A stretch of DNA of 64,000 bases from positions 2,539,634 through 2,603,633 of the forward strand of contig RPFO01000175.1 in assembly GCA_009746045.1 (NCBI GenBank). The letters run 5' to 3'. Under the pieces are notes generated by a model. It was not told where the DNA came from. It worked only from the letters and a program-made list of their open reading frames with translations, and ran no database searches. The position numbers were made by a program, and so were the translations under genes. The DNA comes from Mesostigma viride. Taxonomy: Eukaryota; Streptophyta; Mesostigmatophyceae; Mesostigmatales; Mesostigmataceae. Shown here piece by piece: positions 43,601-53,856 of the stretch (position 1 is the first letter of the stretch; the number at the start of each line of letters is the position of its first letter).

Positions 43601-44649
43601 TGACGCGTATGTGTCATCTGGCCCCCTGTCCTGCCGACCTCACGGCGGAAGGGTGTGCCAAGCTATACCTTACCCACGTGTTCCGGTTCCACGGGCTCAG
43701 CCGACAGTTCATCTCTGACCGCGACAAGCTCTTCACGGCCAAATTCTGGCAGGAGTTCTTCGAGCGGTTGGGCACCAAGGTGTCACTGGGCACGGCCTAC
43801 CACAGCTCTTCGTCGCACATGGTGGAGCGGCTGAACCGTACGGTGCAAGAGACCATGCGCCACTACACCGACGCGGTGGGTAGCAATTGGGAGGAACTCC
43901 TAGGCTTGGTGGAATTTTCTCTGAATAATGCCCCCCAGGCCGCTCACGGATTCACTCCCTTTTTCCTCAACTCCGGCCGACATCCCCTCACGCCGCCCGA
44001 TTTGCTCCTGAGTCCAGAACGTGGTGAGGATCAGATCAAACGGGATACCCTGCAAGGGGTCGAGCGGCTGCTGCAGCAGATGCACCAGGCGCATAACAGC
44101 GCCGTCCAGGGTTATCGCGCAGCGGCAGAGCGGTACATGGCCAGGACAGCAGGGAAGCGGGATGCTCGGACGCCACCCATCGAGGTGGGCGACTGGGTCC
44201 TGGTGGAGGGTCCGCAGATCGGACGTTTCGCTCACAAGGTGGAGAAGGAGCTGAAGACGAAGCTCCGTCCCATGTTCTTGGGCCCCTACAAGGTCCTCGA
44301 CAAGTTCGACGAGGTCATGTTCCAGGTGGACATCCCCGTGTCATGGAACCTCACGTCCAACCGGTTCCATCGTGACCAGCTCAAGCTGTATCACCAGAAC
44401 ACCATCCAGGGCCGGGTAAATCCCCCAGCCCCGTTGGAGTTCAATCCGGACACGGGGGAACAAGAGGATGAGGTGGCGGAGATTGTGGGACACCGGGACG
44501 TCAAGCGAGGACGCGGAGTCCAACGACAATACCGCGTGCGATGGCGATTTGCACAGCATGAGTCAGAGGACTCCTGGCGCACCGCGACTGAGCTAGCCGG
44601 GTGCGCTCGTTTACTAGAGGCATACAAGAAGACGCACCACTTACGATAG
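40681..44649 (+). CDS. G2 pol: protease, RT, RNase H, integrase, chromodomain
   Basis: Frame open from 40582 to TAG 44649. First ATG (40738) is only seven codons before the protease Asp, so translation must enter upstream; TTTCTTTTCAG at 40670-40680 could be a splice acceptor. Protease VDTGAS (about 40756). RT: VTDYRKLN (about 41550), FTVIDCADGFW, AYLDDILVYS (about 41919). RNase H: VVATDASK (about 42355), HQQELLAVVY, HTDHRPLTHL. IN: zinc finger HELHD..GGHQG ... CPSC (about 43315-43450), D in MMDFIGPF (about 43531), D in FISDRDKLF (about 43711), E in MVERLNRT (about 43819). GPYKVLDKF block (about 44284). Chromodomain at the C-terminus (IVGHRDVKRGRG ... YRVRW ... SEDSWRTATEL, about 44482-44600), which directs integration to marked chromatin. 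Frame intact. Confidence 0.93.
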   Translation, partial: WGLLVPPTVLDPYLKEKTVMDVKFLVDTGASTSFINEALVRRLGLTPRPHTTAVHVTYSDGRQHRSPGLADIKGVLQGTPVDLAATIAPLGAADIIIGLDWLDKQDVDISVRRRVVWFPDGSFWCPDSEYRAQAAEVHNITHERSADGPRPASQILMSSKTLARQLRKGKEYTMYRIDLDSTQAMLNEIGVGFTPDELARFNAVLEKRATLFADRTPQFPPHRSVLHRIQVQEGSGPTASPMYRMGPVELVELKKILISLLDAGLIEPSNSPFSAGVLLVPKPGGKWRLVTDYRKLNAITVKSKYPLPRIDDIFNRVQGAMCFTVIDCADGFWQLRIAPEDCHKTAFATPFGHYQFRVAAMGLCNSPASFQMLMNDILRPVMGTAHLPQVSRDLTDPHKGARPPWTYKRTCALAYLDDILVYSKTFEEHLEDVDAVLQIMEDEHLSARKAKVRAGRCVPFLGHTLSADGIATDPEKIESVQQWPVPTDVKGVRSFLGLASYYRRFIPRFATIAAPINALLKKGTPFLWAEQCQQAFEALKRHLTTAPVLVLPDPSLPFVVATDASKVVIGGVLLQDQGKGLQPIEYISRTMIPAERNYPVHQQELLAVVYCCHTWRHHLLGAQFAVAISEQGDLDPHRLVIHTDHRPLTHLLVQPNLTPRQARWMEYLSQFAPFKIQYVKGADNVVPDALSRRADYWFYEDMDVLHTTCVPVAAPGTAYGAEPRSPRARHLFHLGHTTMDDLSPTLDEPFRQGSHEDVETPGGGEGSHTRVPLSHVVPPQGIFQLHPLGPPTVFSEFVNQVMADAEDSAEDVFTVTSDLETMISRFTVTEEAALEAIRAHPQQMGAFPCKFQEGRLLVCVQPEEWRLYVPELCRAALLHELHDSLLGGHQGIHRLLPRARKHFYWPGMTEYIKTYVRQCPSCQIMKSRNTGSQAVPKTLPDPMGPWDSIMMDFIGPFKKTKSGNSMVLVFVDRLTRMCHLAPCPADLTAEGCAKLYLTHVFRFHGLSRQFISDRDKLFTAKFWQEFFERLGTKVSLGTAYHSSSSHMVERLNRTVQETMRHYTDAVGSNWEELLGLVEFSLNNAPQAAHGFTPFFLNSGRHPLTPPDLLLSPERGEDQIKRDTLQGVERLLQQMHQAHNSAVQGYRAAAERYMARTAGKRDARTPPIEVGDWVLVEGPQIGRFAHKVEKELKTKLRPMFLGPYKVLDKFDEVMFQVDIPVSWNLTSNRFHRDQLKLYHQNTIQGRVNPPAPLEFNPDTGEQEDEVAEIVGHRDVKRGRGVQRQYRVRWRFAQHESEDSWRTATELAGCARLLEAYKKTHHLR

Positions 44650-44743
44650 AGGACTCCACACAATGCAGGAAGTGAGGTTGTGTGAGTCAGGTATCAAGGT
44701 GCACGTTGACTGATACCTCTGTTGTCGTGTGTTGCTTTTGCAG
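44650..44743 (+). promoter_or_regulatory. G2 pol/ORFX spacer with splice-acceptor-like end
   Basis: Contains GTGAGT near 44685 and ends TGTGTTGCTTTTGCAG at 44743. G1 has a similar pyrimidine-AG site in the same spacer (21013-20996, minus). Suggests ORFX is reached by splicing. Confidence 0.4.
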
Positions 44744-46025
44744 GGGGACGCCGCGGAGGCGCATCCCAGAGACACGACTTCCAATGCCGCGGAGGCAGCG
44801 GATACCGACATTCCTGATGCAGCAGACGGGGTCCAGAGCGAGGATGATTTAGTCGACCTGGAGATGCCAGATCCAGAGTCCCCCGAGCCGCCCAGTCAGC
44901 AGTTTGGGCCGGTACCTGCTCGTGGTCAGCCTCCGGCATCAGAGGCAAGGACGCAGCCAGCTCGCGGAGAGCCTGCGGTCCGAGGAGATATTTCAGGAGC
45001 TGGGGGTCAGGAGGCGGGGCCCGCCGACCGGTGGCACCAGACGCGCGCACCTTGCAGTTGGTGAAAGAGATGAACGAGGAGACCTTCAACCCTCGTATGT
45101 TTCTGCGTGACTACGGCAAGGAGGGTGAGACCCTACTCGAGCGGCGGCGGCGGCGTCATAATCGGATGCCGTCCGACCACCGGGCCGATTCCATTTTGTC
45201 CCGTGTCGCCCCCGGTCCGCTGGAGAAATTCCAGCTGCACATTCGAAGGAATGTGGGGTTCAAGGTAGAGACCAGCACCGCGGTGCGCAACGGCGTGGTA
45301 ACCGGCACGGCTTGGGCTACCCATGAGAGGGAGTGTCCGTGTAACCAGTGCATCGCCACTGTCGAGGCCAGCCTGGTTTATCCGCGCCTCTTGCTGCTCC
45401 TAGTCCCAGCGCCAGTGCGGGACCTTCTTCGGAACTGGTTTCCCCGGTACCTCCCTTTGGAGGGGGCATTGCGGGGTGAGAAGTGCCTACGGGAGGGGCA
45501 GTACTCTCTCCGGATGGCCTTGGATCGCATCGTTGAGATGGATAACGAAGACCAAGACAGCGGGAGTGATGGCTATGATTCAGACTACCCTCCCCCACGT
45601 TCTCCCCCGCGCGACCCGCGCCCCCGGAACCCTCGTGACCCGCGTGACCCTCCTCCCTTGGTGGGCGGACCGGGATACCGTCCCGCCGTGCGTTATGACG
45701 CACCCCCGCCTGCGACCGGTTGGGGACGGCACTCCAGCAGGGAACCCCGGTCTACCCCGGCGGTGGCAGGAAGGGGTGAGCGGAGCCGGCCAGCTACACG
45801 GCGCGAGCCCGAGCGACCTGTTCCCCGCCGTTCACCTTCGTGGCGGTCGCGTTCCCAACCCGGCTCCAGGGACGAGTCGTCACCGCCCCCAGCCAGCCAT
45901 CGGAACGATCAGCAATGGAAGCGGACGTGGGATGCCGCGCGTGAGCTTGAGCGGGAGACAGAGCGGCGGCGGCGACAGGCGACGATGGAAATCCAGGAGC
46001 AGACAGCGCGGCCGCCTGGGGGCGA
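44744..46025 (+). CDS. G2 ORFX, N-terminal part
   Basis: From 44744 an acidic Ala/Asp/Pro-rich frame runs to about 45064. The main conserved frame is open from before 45031, with first ATG at 45070 (MNEETFNPRMFLRDYG). It has CPCNQCIATVEASL (about 45337), PRLLLLLVPAPVRDLLRNWF (about 45382) and an acidic Ser/Asp segment (about 45535-45590), then Arg/Pro/Ser-rich disorder. Homologous to G1 20995-20468. Two frame changes between 44744 and 45031 are unexplained (decay, intron or miscalls). Interrupted by B2 after GGCGA; continues in frame at 53857. Function unknown. No signal peptide or convincing membrane span, so not a typical envelope. Confidence 0.72.
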
Positions 46026-46642
46026 AGTTAACGTAAAGGATTTACGTTAGATGGATAGAGATTGTTACGCTCTTTCCAACGGCACCTTGAACGCCTCATT
46101 TGGTTAAGGAACGTAAAAGTTATGACGTTTCCTAGGCTGTGCCGACAGTACCCGGCGCGCCACTGTGGGCGCGTACGGACACAGGATGTACAAGTGTCAC
46201 TTTGATAGTCCGCAGGACGTTGACAGGACTTGTACAGGACTTGATGGTCAATTGATAGGTAGGCGCACTGTAGCGCGCCAGGACCTATGAGACAATTGAT
46301 GCTGACTAGTGTACGGATAGGTCCACAGGACTAGCCGTATGGACAATTGATAGATCTGCGCGCCAAAGGCGTGCCAGAGTCTGTGTAATCAATTGATTGA
46401 CAGTTCAGCTGTGACAGTGCAGCTGAATACTTGGACGCGTCCCTAGCAAGCTATATGAGTGACTTGGTCACACCGGGACGCTAGTTCTTGCGTGCACGTT
46501 CTCTTGGCACTGCGACCCTGTCGTCTGTGCTGCGTGCAGTCTTGGAAGTGACGTGACTTACGTCTGTGTTTCCTGATTATTAATAAAGGCAACTTCCTGC
46601 AAGAACCATGGCGGAATTCGTGGCATTCTTACCCTCACAACT
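46026..46642 (+). repeat. B2 5' LTR
   Basis: 617 bp, AGTTAACG...TCACAACT. Followed by CGTATTACAACT, which is partly duplicated (CGTATTACAACTCGTATTAC) in this copy. Confidence 0.94.
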
Positions 46643-46678
46643 CGTATTACAACTCGTATTACACGCTCTGTCAAAAAG

Positions 46679-47381
46679 ATGCCAAATTCGGAAGAATTTC
46701 GGATTCCGGACGATGAGGAAATAGCCGCTCCGCCGGCTGGTTCTTCGTCAAGACCACTGTGCCGTCGTGGCAACAATTGCTCGACGAAGTTACAGTTTCG
46801 CTCGACGAGCTTCATCGTCAGCAGCGTGCAGCTCACGCATTGCTCGGGGATAACCCCGAGGACCCCGATTTGCCAGCACTGGTGCCGGCTCCGCATGTTG
46901 GACCAGATCGAAACATTTTATCGACATTTACGGTCCAGGTGCGGGGAGGTTTGCGGTCGGTGACCGAAGTCACGACTGCCATTGAGGAGTTGGACAACGT
47001 CCTCTCTTCACTCACCGGTTACCAGAGAAACCTGCAAAACTGGGCATCGCTACGCACGGGGGGCGCGCCGGCGGTGTCAACAAATTTGTTTCAGGATCTC
47101 GCGCTGTATCGCTGCTCACTCGCGGCGTACGCAGTCGTGAGCGCCAGGTTTTAATTAACCTGGTGGCATTTCTCGCCTCTGTGCGAGAGTGGATTCCCGC
47201 GGGGTGGGAATTATTGACGATCTTTACACATCCTCTGCGCCTCGTCGCGCGTCGGCGCGTCGCAACTTACGCGGCGGGGAGCACGCCGGTTTTAATTCAT
47301 ACCGGTGCAGGTCCGGAGCTGGATATGGAGGATCGTGAGTTCGTATACACGTACTGCGACTTCAGGGGCCTTGACTACTAG
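46679..47381 (+). pseudogene. B2 ORF1 (two frameshifts)
   Basis: Same protein as B1 ORF1: starts MPNSEEFRIP at 46679, shifts frame near 46755 and again near 47106, ends CDFRGLDY and TAG at 47381. Amino-acid identity in the intact blocks is high (for example VRGGLRSVTEVTTAIEELDN), with many synonymous changes, which suggests the protein was under constraint before these indels. Confidence 0.85.
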
Positions 47382-47549
47382 TCGGCCTAATTTTCTTCTG
47401 CAGTACTTGTCGACATTTTTTTGTCGAATTTCGGCGGCAATTCGCGGGGCGGCAGCGACACCGGCGCAGGCGGCAGAGGCGACACAAAAATTTTGTACAT
47501 ATTTTCTGCTGCTTCGTTAAGGTGTTCTTTGAATAGCTGGTAGTGCAGG

Positions 47550-48660
47550 ATGGCTGAGGGACGCCGTAGCAAGGGTCCAGCCAGTGGGAATAATAATGGG
47601 GGTGCTGGTAGTGGAACCGCTCACGTAGATGACGTGGGGCTTACCGGAGAGATTACCAACCTTCCTCACAATAATAATAATGCACAAGCTATTCATGGCT
47701 TTGATCTTACCACACAGGGTCTTTTAATTGTCAATCAGTTGCAGCCTGTAACCTCAGACTCCAAGCCTAAGCAGGCTGAAGAGTTTGTGGAGGGATTGGA
47801 AGGGTTCCCTAGCTTGTACGGTGGTACAAATTACTATCAAATCTGGATAGGCAGTAGCACTTTTGGCAAGTGTACTGACCAGATTAAGGACCTAACCAGG
47901 GAGTGCAAAAAGGCCAATAAGGCCTGGGCACTGTACGTGGCTGAGCTGAAGGAGCTGCTGGAGGACAAGAAGAAGTGGCATCCATTGGCAGGACAAGTAC
48001 CAAGGGTGGGAGGTCAAGGGGGACCTGATCCAGAACTTTCTCAACTATTGTAAGATGGTTGAGGAGGGCAGGGCTCACGGCTTTAATGTCGCTGATAACA
48101 TAGCCCTAACCAACTGGCTCAAGGTTTCTGGGCTGGATAAGGCGACACGTGGCTCCTTAAAAGTCATGTGTGCCCCACACTCTACCCTGAAGGCCTACAA
48201 GGTCATCATTAAACAAGCACTCGAGGCAGAGGAGCTGTTTGAGGGTGGAGTGCCAGCAGTGAAGGCTACCCAGGCAGGCGGGCGTACCCAGGGTGGCTCC
48301 AAGACGTCTGAGGCTGACCGAAGCCAAGGAGGGCGTAGGGGCAACCATCACAAGCGCAAGGGAGATCATTCACCTGATTCTGACAGGAGGTCACACTCCA
48401 AGTCGGTGTTCAGGCGGGTGGGTGGTCAGCCCAAGCAGGGCAACGCGTCTGACAATGGGGGCAGTGGCCAGGGCAAGTCCAAGATACAATGCTACCTGTG
48501 CAAGGGGTGGGGGCACATCAAGAAGGAGTGTCCCAGCTTCAAGAAGTCCCAGGGCCAGGGCAGCAACAAGAATAACAACAACAACAAGAAGAACAACAAC
48601 AAGTCCCAGGCAGGCCAGCCTTCAAAGGGCAGTCAGCAAGAAGACAACAAGGAGCAGTGA
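47550..48660 (+). pseudogene. B2 gag (one frameshift)
   Basis: ATG at 47550 (MAEGRRSKGPASG). Intact through KKANKAW and AELKELLED, frameshift near 47970-48050, then FNVADNIALTNWLKVSG and zinc knuckle CYLCKGWGHIKKEC (about 48490-48531). Ends GAG CAG TGA CTG; the downstream pol is in the same frame with no further stop, the pattern of a readthrough gag-pol. Confidence 0.87.
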
Positions 48661-51600
48661 CTGTCTGAGGCAACCCCTACACACCTTAATTCACCCAAGG
48701 GGGAGGCCAGGTGCTCCAATGCAGATTTTATATCTGGGCAACAAGAGGGTGATCTCCAGGTTCAGTGTGGCCCCAGGTCACCTGGAGAGGTACAGGTTCC
48801 TATGAAGACGTCCTTGACAGCTGATGCAGCTGTAAGTATGTCTGACCCTATGCATCCTCGTGCTGGGCACGAGGGTGGACCTCTCATTTTGAGAGAAACC
48901 AATGTACAACCACAGAGGGGTGTGAAGGCCTCTGGTGGTATGCATGTGGTCCCTGCTGGCGGTCCAGGTGTTGGGCATGAGCAGGGTGACTCAGGCTCTG
49001 AGTCAGAACAGGATGGAAGTCAGCATGGTGATGCTGGACAACCTGACAGCACAGTCCTGACTGTGCCAGGGACTGCTTCCTCTGTGTACCAGGAGTTGGG
49101 TGCCCGAATCCACAACATGTTTGGGCATGCCACTTCTCTGTCAAACAACTTTGCCTTCCGTATGGGCAGGGCACCCCTTCTTAAGGCGTGTCAGCAAGCT
49201 GCCTCACGGTGTAAGTGCCAGTTGTCCTCCAACAAGCCCAGGAAATCACATGCCAAAGCTCTACCTCAGAGCATTGGTGATCTGCAGTGTGATATCCAAC
49301 ACATCAGGGGCATGCAACTGTTGGTGTGCGTGGACAGGTACACGAAATACAAGGTGCTGAGCATTTACCTTCTATGAAGAACAGGTACTTGCTGGCTGCC
49401 CTGCAGAATGTAAGAGCCAAGTTTCCTACCACAAGGATCCAGGTGGACATGCAGTTTCAGCATCTCAAGGGTGATCCTACCCTTCCTGAGTTGCTGGTTA
49501 CACCTAGGGAGGCTCATGGGCAGCAGGGTGCTATCGAGAGGGCAATCCAGGAGGTCAAGAAATTGATCATCTCTGAAGACTGGGTACCCTTGTCTGCACC
49601 TGCACTTGTCAGGAGTGCATGGCTGAGGAACGTGGAGCAGCAGCTGAACAGCAGGGTTAACTTCTACTATGATGGAGTTGCTGTCAGCCCAATGGGTCTA
49701 TATCATGGCCTGTGCCCACCACATGTGCTGGAGGGCTGGAAACATGCTGCACATGTCACCTTTGCCAAGCTGAGGGAGAAGGACCGGGGTTGGAAGATGC
49801 TGGAGCCACAAGTGGGTCAGAAGGTCCTAGCTTGGAAGGAACCTAGCCTTTATGGCAAACGTGGTAGCTGGAGTCCTGGGGTGGTTACCCAGGTTGATGA
49901 AGCTAGCCACGCATGCTTGGTCAGCATGGAGGACGAACCAAAGCATGTACACCGGCTGAGTTGGTCATATGTCAAGCCTAACCTGATGAATGAGGGCAGT
50001 CAGGCACAAGGCTCACAGGATCTGCAGGATTTTCAGGTCCCAGGTGACATCACTGACGCAACGACCACATCTGTTGCAGGGGAATCTGTCAGCCCTGGCC
50101 AGGTTGCAGAGGTACTTGTTGAACAGGCTGCAAGGTCAACAGCTGGGGAGTCAACTGTCAAGCCCAAGGCACTAACCAAGCCCAGGGGGACAAGTTTGGC
50201 TGGATTGATTGGGGCTCTACAAAGGGCCAAGAAGCAGCCCAAGGTAGCCAAGCTCAGGTGGCATGGCAATCTGGGGCTGGACACTGCCTTAGAGGTAGAC
50301 ACTAATTCTCAGGTCTCCATTATTGGGACCAGGGCTGCAGCAGGGTACAGCATGTCTGAACCCAGCTATCAGTTTGTGTCTGACTTCAGTGGCGGGGTAC
50401 ACGTGAAGGTACTGGGTGAGGTATTCATTCCTATCCTTGGACAGGACACTGCTTTTTGTGTCTTGGAGGGCTATCAAGGACCTGCTCTTCTGGGGCAGAA
50501 TTTCCTATGCCAGGATGGGGTAGTGATCACGTCCTCTCTCCTGACTAAGGAAGGGGCTGGTCAGGTCCCACTGATTAATTTCAGGACCACTCACCTATCA
50601 CGTGCAGTAACCAGGACGGTTAAGCGTGTGCAAGTGTGCCAGGGGCAGGAGCCCTTGGTTGATGACCTCATACTGCCAGCTGCTAGTCATCCAAGCAGTT
50701 TGGGCATTGGTCCTCACTCACTTGCTGGACACAGCCCTATCAACTACCAAGGCCTGGTGAAGCTCATGTCCTCTCCCATTATGTGTCCCCAGGTCACACT
50801 GGGTCTGATTAAATCTGGGGAGGACTGGATCTCCAAGAAATGCGTGGAACCTGTCAATGACCTGCCTCCTGCACGACGTCTACTCAAGCTCAAGTTTGTC
50901 ATCAAGATGAAGGAGGTGGACGGGGTCAAGGTACCACATGTCAGGCCAGTGCTGAATGAGTTCAAGGGTACTGGTGAGTGCACTGCTGAGGAGTTGTATA
51001 CCCCTGGCATGCTGCATGATACTTGGAGGCTGCTGCTGTGTGTCTTTCTAGGCCTTCTCAACAAGGGCTTGGACTATGGCTCAGTGGTGATAGACTTCAA
51101 GAGGGCATTTCTGGAGGGTGATGCAGATGTGGCACAGGAAAAGTGGGAGGGCAAGACGCCTTTCTATGTTAGGGTGCCTGCTGTATGGAAAAGGGACATC
51201 CACACGGAGTTCCTTAAAATCCTCAAGGGCCTGGAGGGCCTGAGGTCAAGTCCAATAATCTGGAGGGAGACTCTCAACCGTTTCCTGAAGGAGCATTGCA
51301 ACTTGAAGGTCTCTCCTGTAGACCCCTGTCTGTTTCTGGGGCAATGGGAAGGCCTGCCAGTGTATGCTTCGCTGCACGGGGATGACCTACATCTGATAGC
51401 TCCCACGTCGTGGCTTAAGGAGCTGATCTCCATCATTAAGTCCAAGTTTCCTCTGGGTAGGGAGCAATGGCAGGTGGAGAATGAGCCTCTGCTGTTTGTG
51501 GGCATGGAGGCCACACTGGTGAAGAAGGGGGGGAGTGGCGTATGCTGCTGGTGGGGGGCAATGACTATCAAGAGACCCTCATTAGCAAGCTTCCTCCAAC

Positions 51601-52285
51601 CATCACACAGGCACTGTGTCCCATGGTGAGGGGCATGGTTGCTTGGGTGGCAGGCATTTCCAGGCCAGACCTTATGGTCATAGCCAGGTTGCCTGATGAC
51701 ATGCTGGTGGAGCTAGGGTCTGCCAAGGTGGCTGATCAGGTCAGGGCTTCATCTGGCATTCTGTTGTCTGCAGTGGATTTATCACAACCCATTTGCATGG
51801 AGCTGTATGTGGATAGCTCAATGGACAGCAGGCAGGTCTCCAAGGTCAGGGGCAGGGCTGCAGGGCTCTTTGTGCTCAGACAGGAAGGCCTGGGGAGTTT
51901 GGTGAGCTGGTTTAGTCGCCTGCACAAACGGGTGGCTGTCAGCAGTGATGTGGCAGAATGCAGGGCTATTTGTGAAGGCATTCACACAAGCCTTTATCTG
52001 AAGGAGTTGCTTCATCAGATGACTTCTAACACTCCTTGGCCACTTCAGGTTACCACTCTTCTAAAAACAGACTCCATGGGGATGGTGCAGTTTGTGCACA
52101 GGCAGATGGCCAGAAGTAGGGACTTGGATTATCTCCTTCTTAAGGAGTTGTCCTCCTTGGCCAATATTGAGCATATCCCTGGGGTTGACAATCCTGCTGA
52201 TGCTTTGACCAAGCTAGTGCAGAAGGCAGCAGTGCAATACAAGGTTCTTCAGTCTCTGATGGACCCATCTCAGCAAGCTGTCTAA
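48661..52285 (+). pseudogene. B2 pol: integrase, protease, RT, RNase H
   Basis: Same domains as B1 pol, in frame with gag after the UGA at 48658-48660. One G missing near 49369 relative to B1 breaks the integrase between VDRYTKYKVL and EHLPSMK. The protease motif DTNSQVSII (50298) and ALLGQNFL are in one frame with RT (VIDFKRAFLEGD; HGDD near 51376). The RT-to-RNase H frame change at G GGG GGG (51527-51533) is identical to B1. RNase H ends with LTKLVQKAAVQYKVLQ and TAA at 52283-52285. Only two frame problems separate it from an intact polyprotein. Confidence 0.88.
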
Positions 52286-53215
52286 GCTGGTGCATGGTTA
52301 TAGGGCATTGGAGAGCAGATTGTGTGGTAGTGTCAGCATTGTGACTGGCATAATACCTGTATTTTAGTCTGTACTAAGGCTCATGGACCATGGTACACTC
52401 ACTCTGATTTTAATCAGGATACAGCCAGGTTTTGGCTGGGGTTCATGCTGTTGACTACACAAGGTTGACAGGTCCATTACAGACCATGTATTCTATTTTA
52501 AAAGAAATGTATATTTGTACATACTTCTCACAATGGTCTGGGAACCTTTATTCTGGGGTTTATAGGGCGGGGTTCGATTCCCTGGTATTATGTTTCTACA
52601 AGCTGGCCTGTTCAGGTGTTTGCCTGTTCAGACTTCCCTAGTTCCCCAGGGCAGGATTTAATTGTTGCCTATGTGTTTCATTTTGTCATTTGTTTGCTGT
52701 GGCAGTTTACCATCTGGCAAGTAGACGGGCGCCGTAAGACGGGCGCCAATAGACCCCTGTTGAGAGAATGACAGGCAAACTATTGTAATACGCCTTACTT
52801 TGTCAAGTGGTATTTTAATTGTCATGGATTTATTGTACTTATATTGAATATGTACTGGGTTTTATGGGATTAGTATCTGGGATTAATGTAACTCACCGCC
52901 AGAAGGTCATTGTACTGGAGGCTCTACCGAGGTGATGGGATTAATTCCTGGAGAAGACCTCATAGAATTAACCTGTATGTATTTAATTTTGTGTGCTTCT
53001 AATATCTGGTGGTACTCTGTAATGCCACTTCCATAGGTTTTCTCCATTTCTCATGAAATGGTTTTCCCTGTGGCAGATCTGTTTCTTTTCCAGTTCCTTA
53101 AAAGAAAGGGCTGGGGGAATGGCAATGGCCATTAAAGACATCTGTTCAAGCTTCAAGCTGGAGTGAAGGACATTTCAAGCTACTTCAAGGGTCCCTGGCA
53201 GGGGATGTGATCCCT
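52286..53215 (+). other. B2 3' UTR
   Basis: T-arm-like hairpin 52568-52584, tandem ACGGGCGCC 52725-52747 and anti-PBS TGTAATACG 52784-52792, all identical in sequence to B1. No genes. Confidence 0.8.
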
Positions 53216-53234
53216 AAAGAAAAGAAGGGATTGG
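53216..53234 (+). promoter_or_regulatory. B2 polypurine tract
   Basis: AAAGAAAAGAAGGGATTGG abuts the 3' LTR. Confidence 0.85.
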
Positions 53235-53851
53235 AGTTAACGTAAAGGATTTACGTTAGATGGATAGAGATTGTTACGCTCTTTCCAACGGCACCTTGAA
53301 CGCCTCATTTGGTTAAGGAACGTAAAAGTTATGACGTTTCCTAGGCTGTGCCGACAGTACCCGGCGCGCCACTGTGGGCGCGTACGGACACAGGATGTAC
53401 AAGTGTCACTTTGATAGTCCGCAGGACGTTGACAGGACTTGTACAGGACTTGATGGTCAATTGATAGGTAGGCGCACTGTAGCGCGCCAGGACCTATGAG
53501 ACAATTGATGCTGACTAGTGTACGGATAGGTCCACAGGACTTGCCGTATGGACAATTGATAGATCTGCGCGCCAAAGGCGTGCCAGAGTCTGTGTAATCA
53601 ATTGATTGACAGTTCAGCTGTGACAGTGCAGCTGAATACTTGGACGCGTCCCTAGCAAGCTATATGAGTGACTTGTTAGCTCTAGGACGCTAGTTCTTGC
53701 GTGCACGTTCTCTTGGCACTGCGACCCTGTCGTCTGTGCTGCGTGCAGTCTTGGAAGTGACGTGACTTACGTCTGTGTTTCCTGATTATTAATAAAGGCA
53801 ACTTCCTGCAAGAACCATGGCGGAATTCGTGGCATTCTTACCCTCACAACT
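53235..53851 (+). repeat. B2 3' LTR
   Basis: 617 bp; differs from the 5' copy at a cluster near 53673-53683 and a few single sites. Followed by GGCGA. Confidence 0.94.
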
Positions 53852-53856
53852 GGCGA

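Larger units (their letters stand above)
46026..53851 (+). mobile_element. B2: complete Ty1/copia-like element nested in G2 ORFX
   Basis: 7826 bp, 617-bp LTRs (46026-46642, 53235-53851) with a few differences, target duplication GGCGA (46021-46025, 53852-53856). Very close to B1 along its whole length; coding differences are mostly single-base indels. Its gag/pol junction preserves the ancestral in-frame UGA, and pol is intact across the region where B1 lost a T. With B1 it shows recent activity of the family. Confidence 0.95.
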
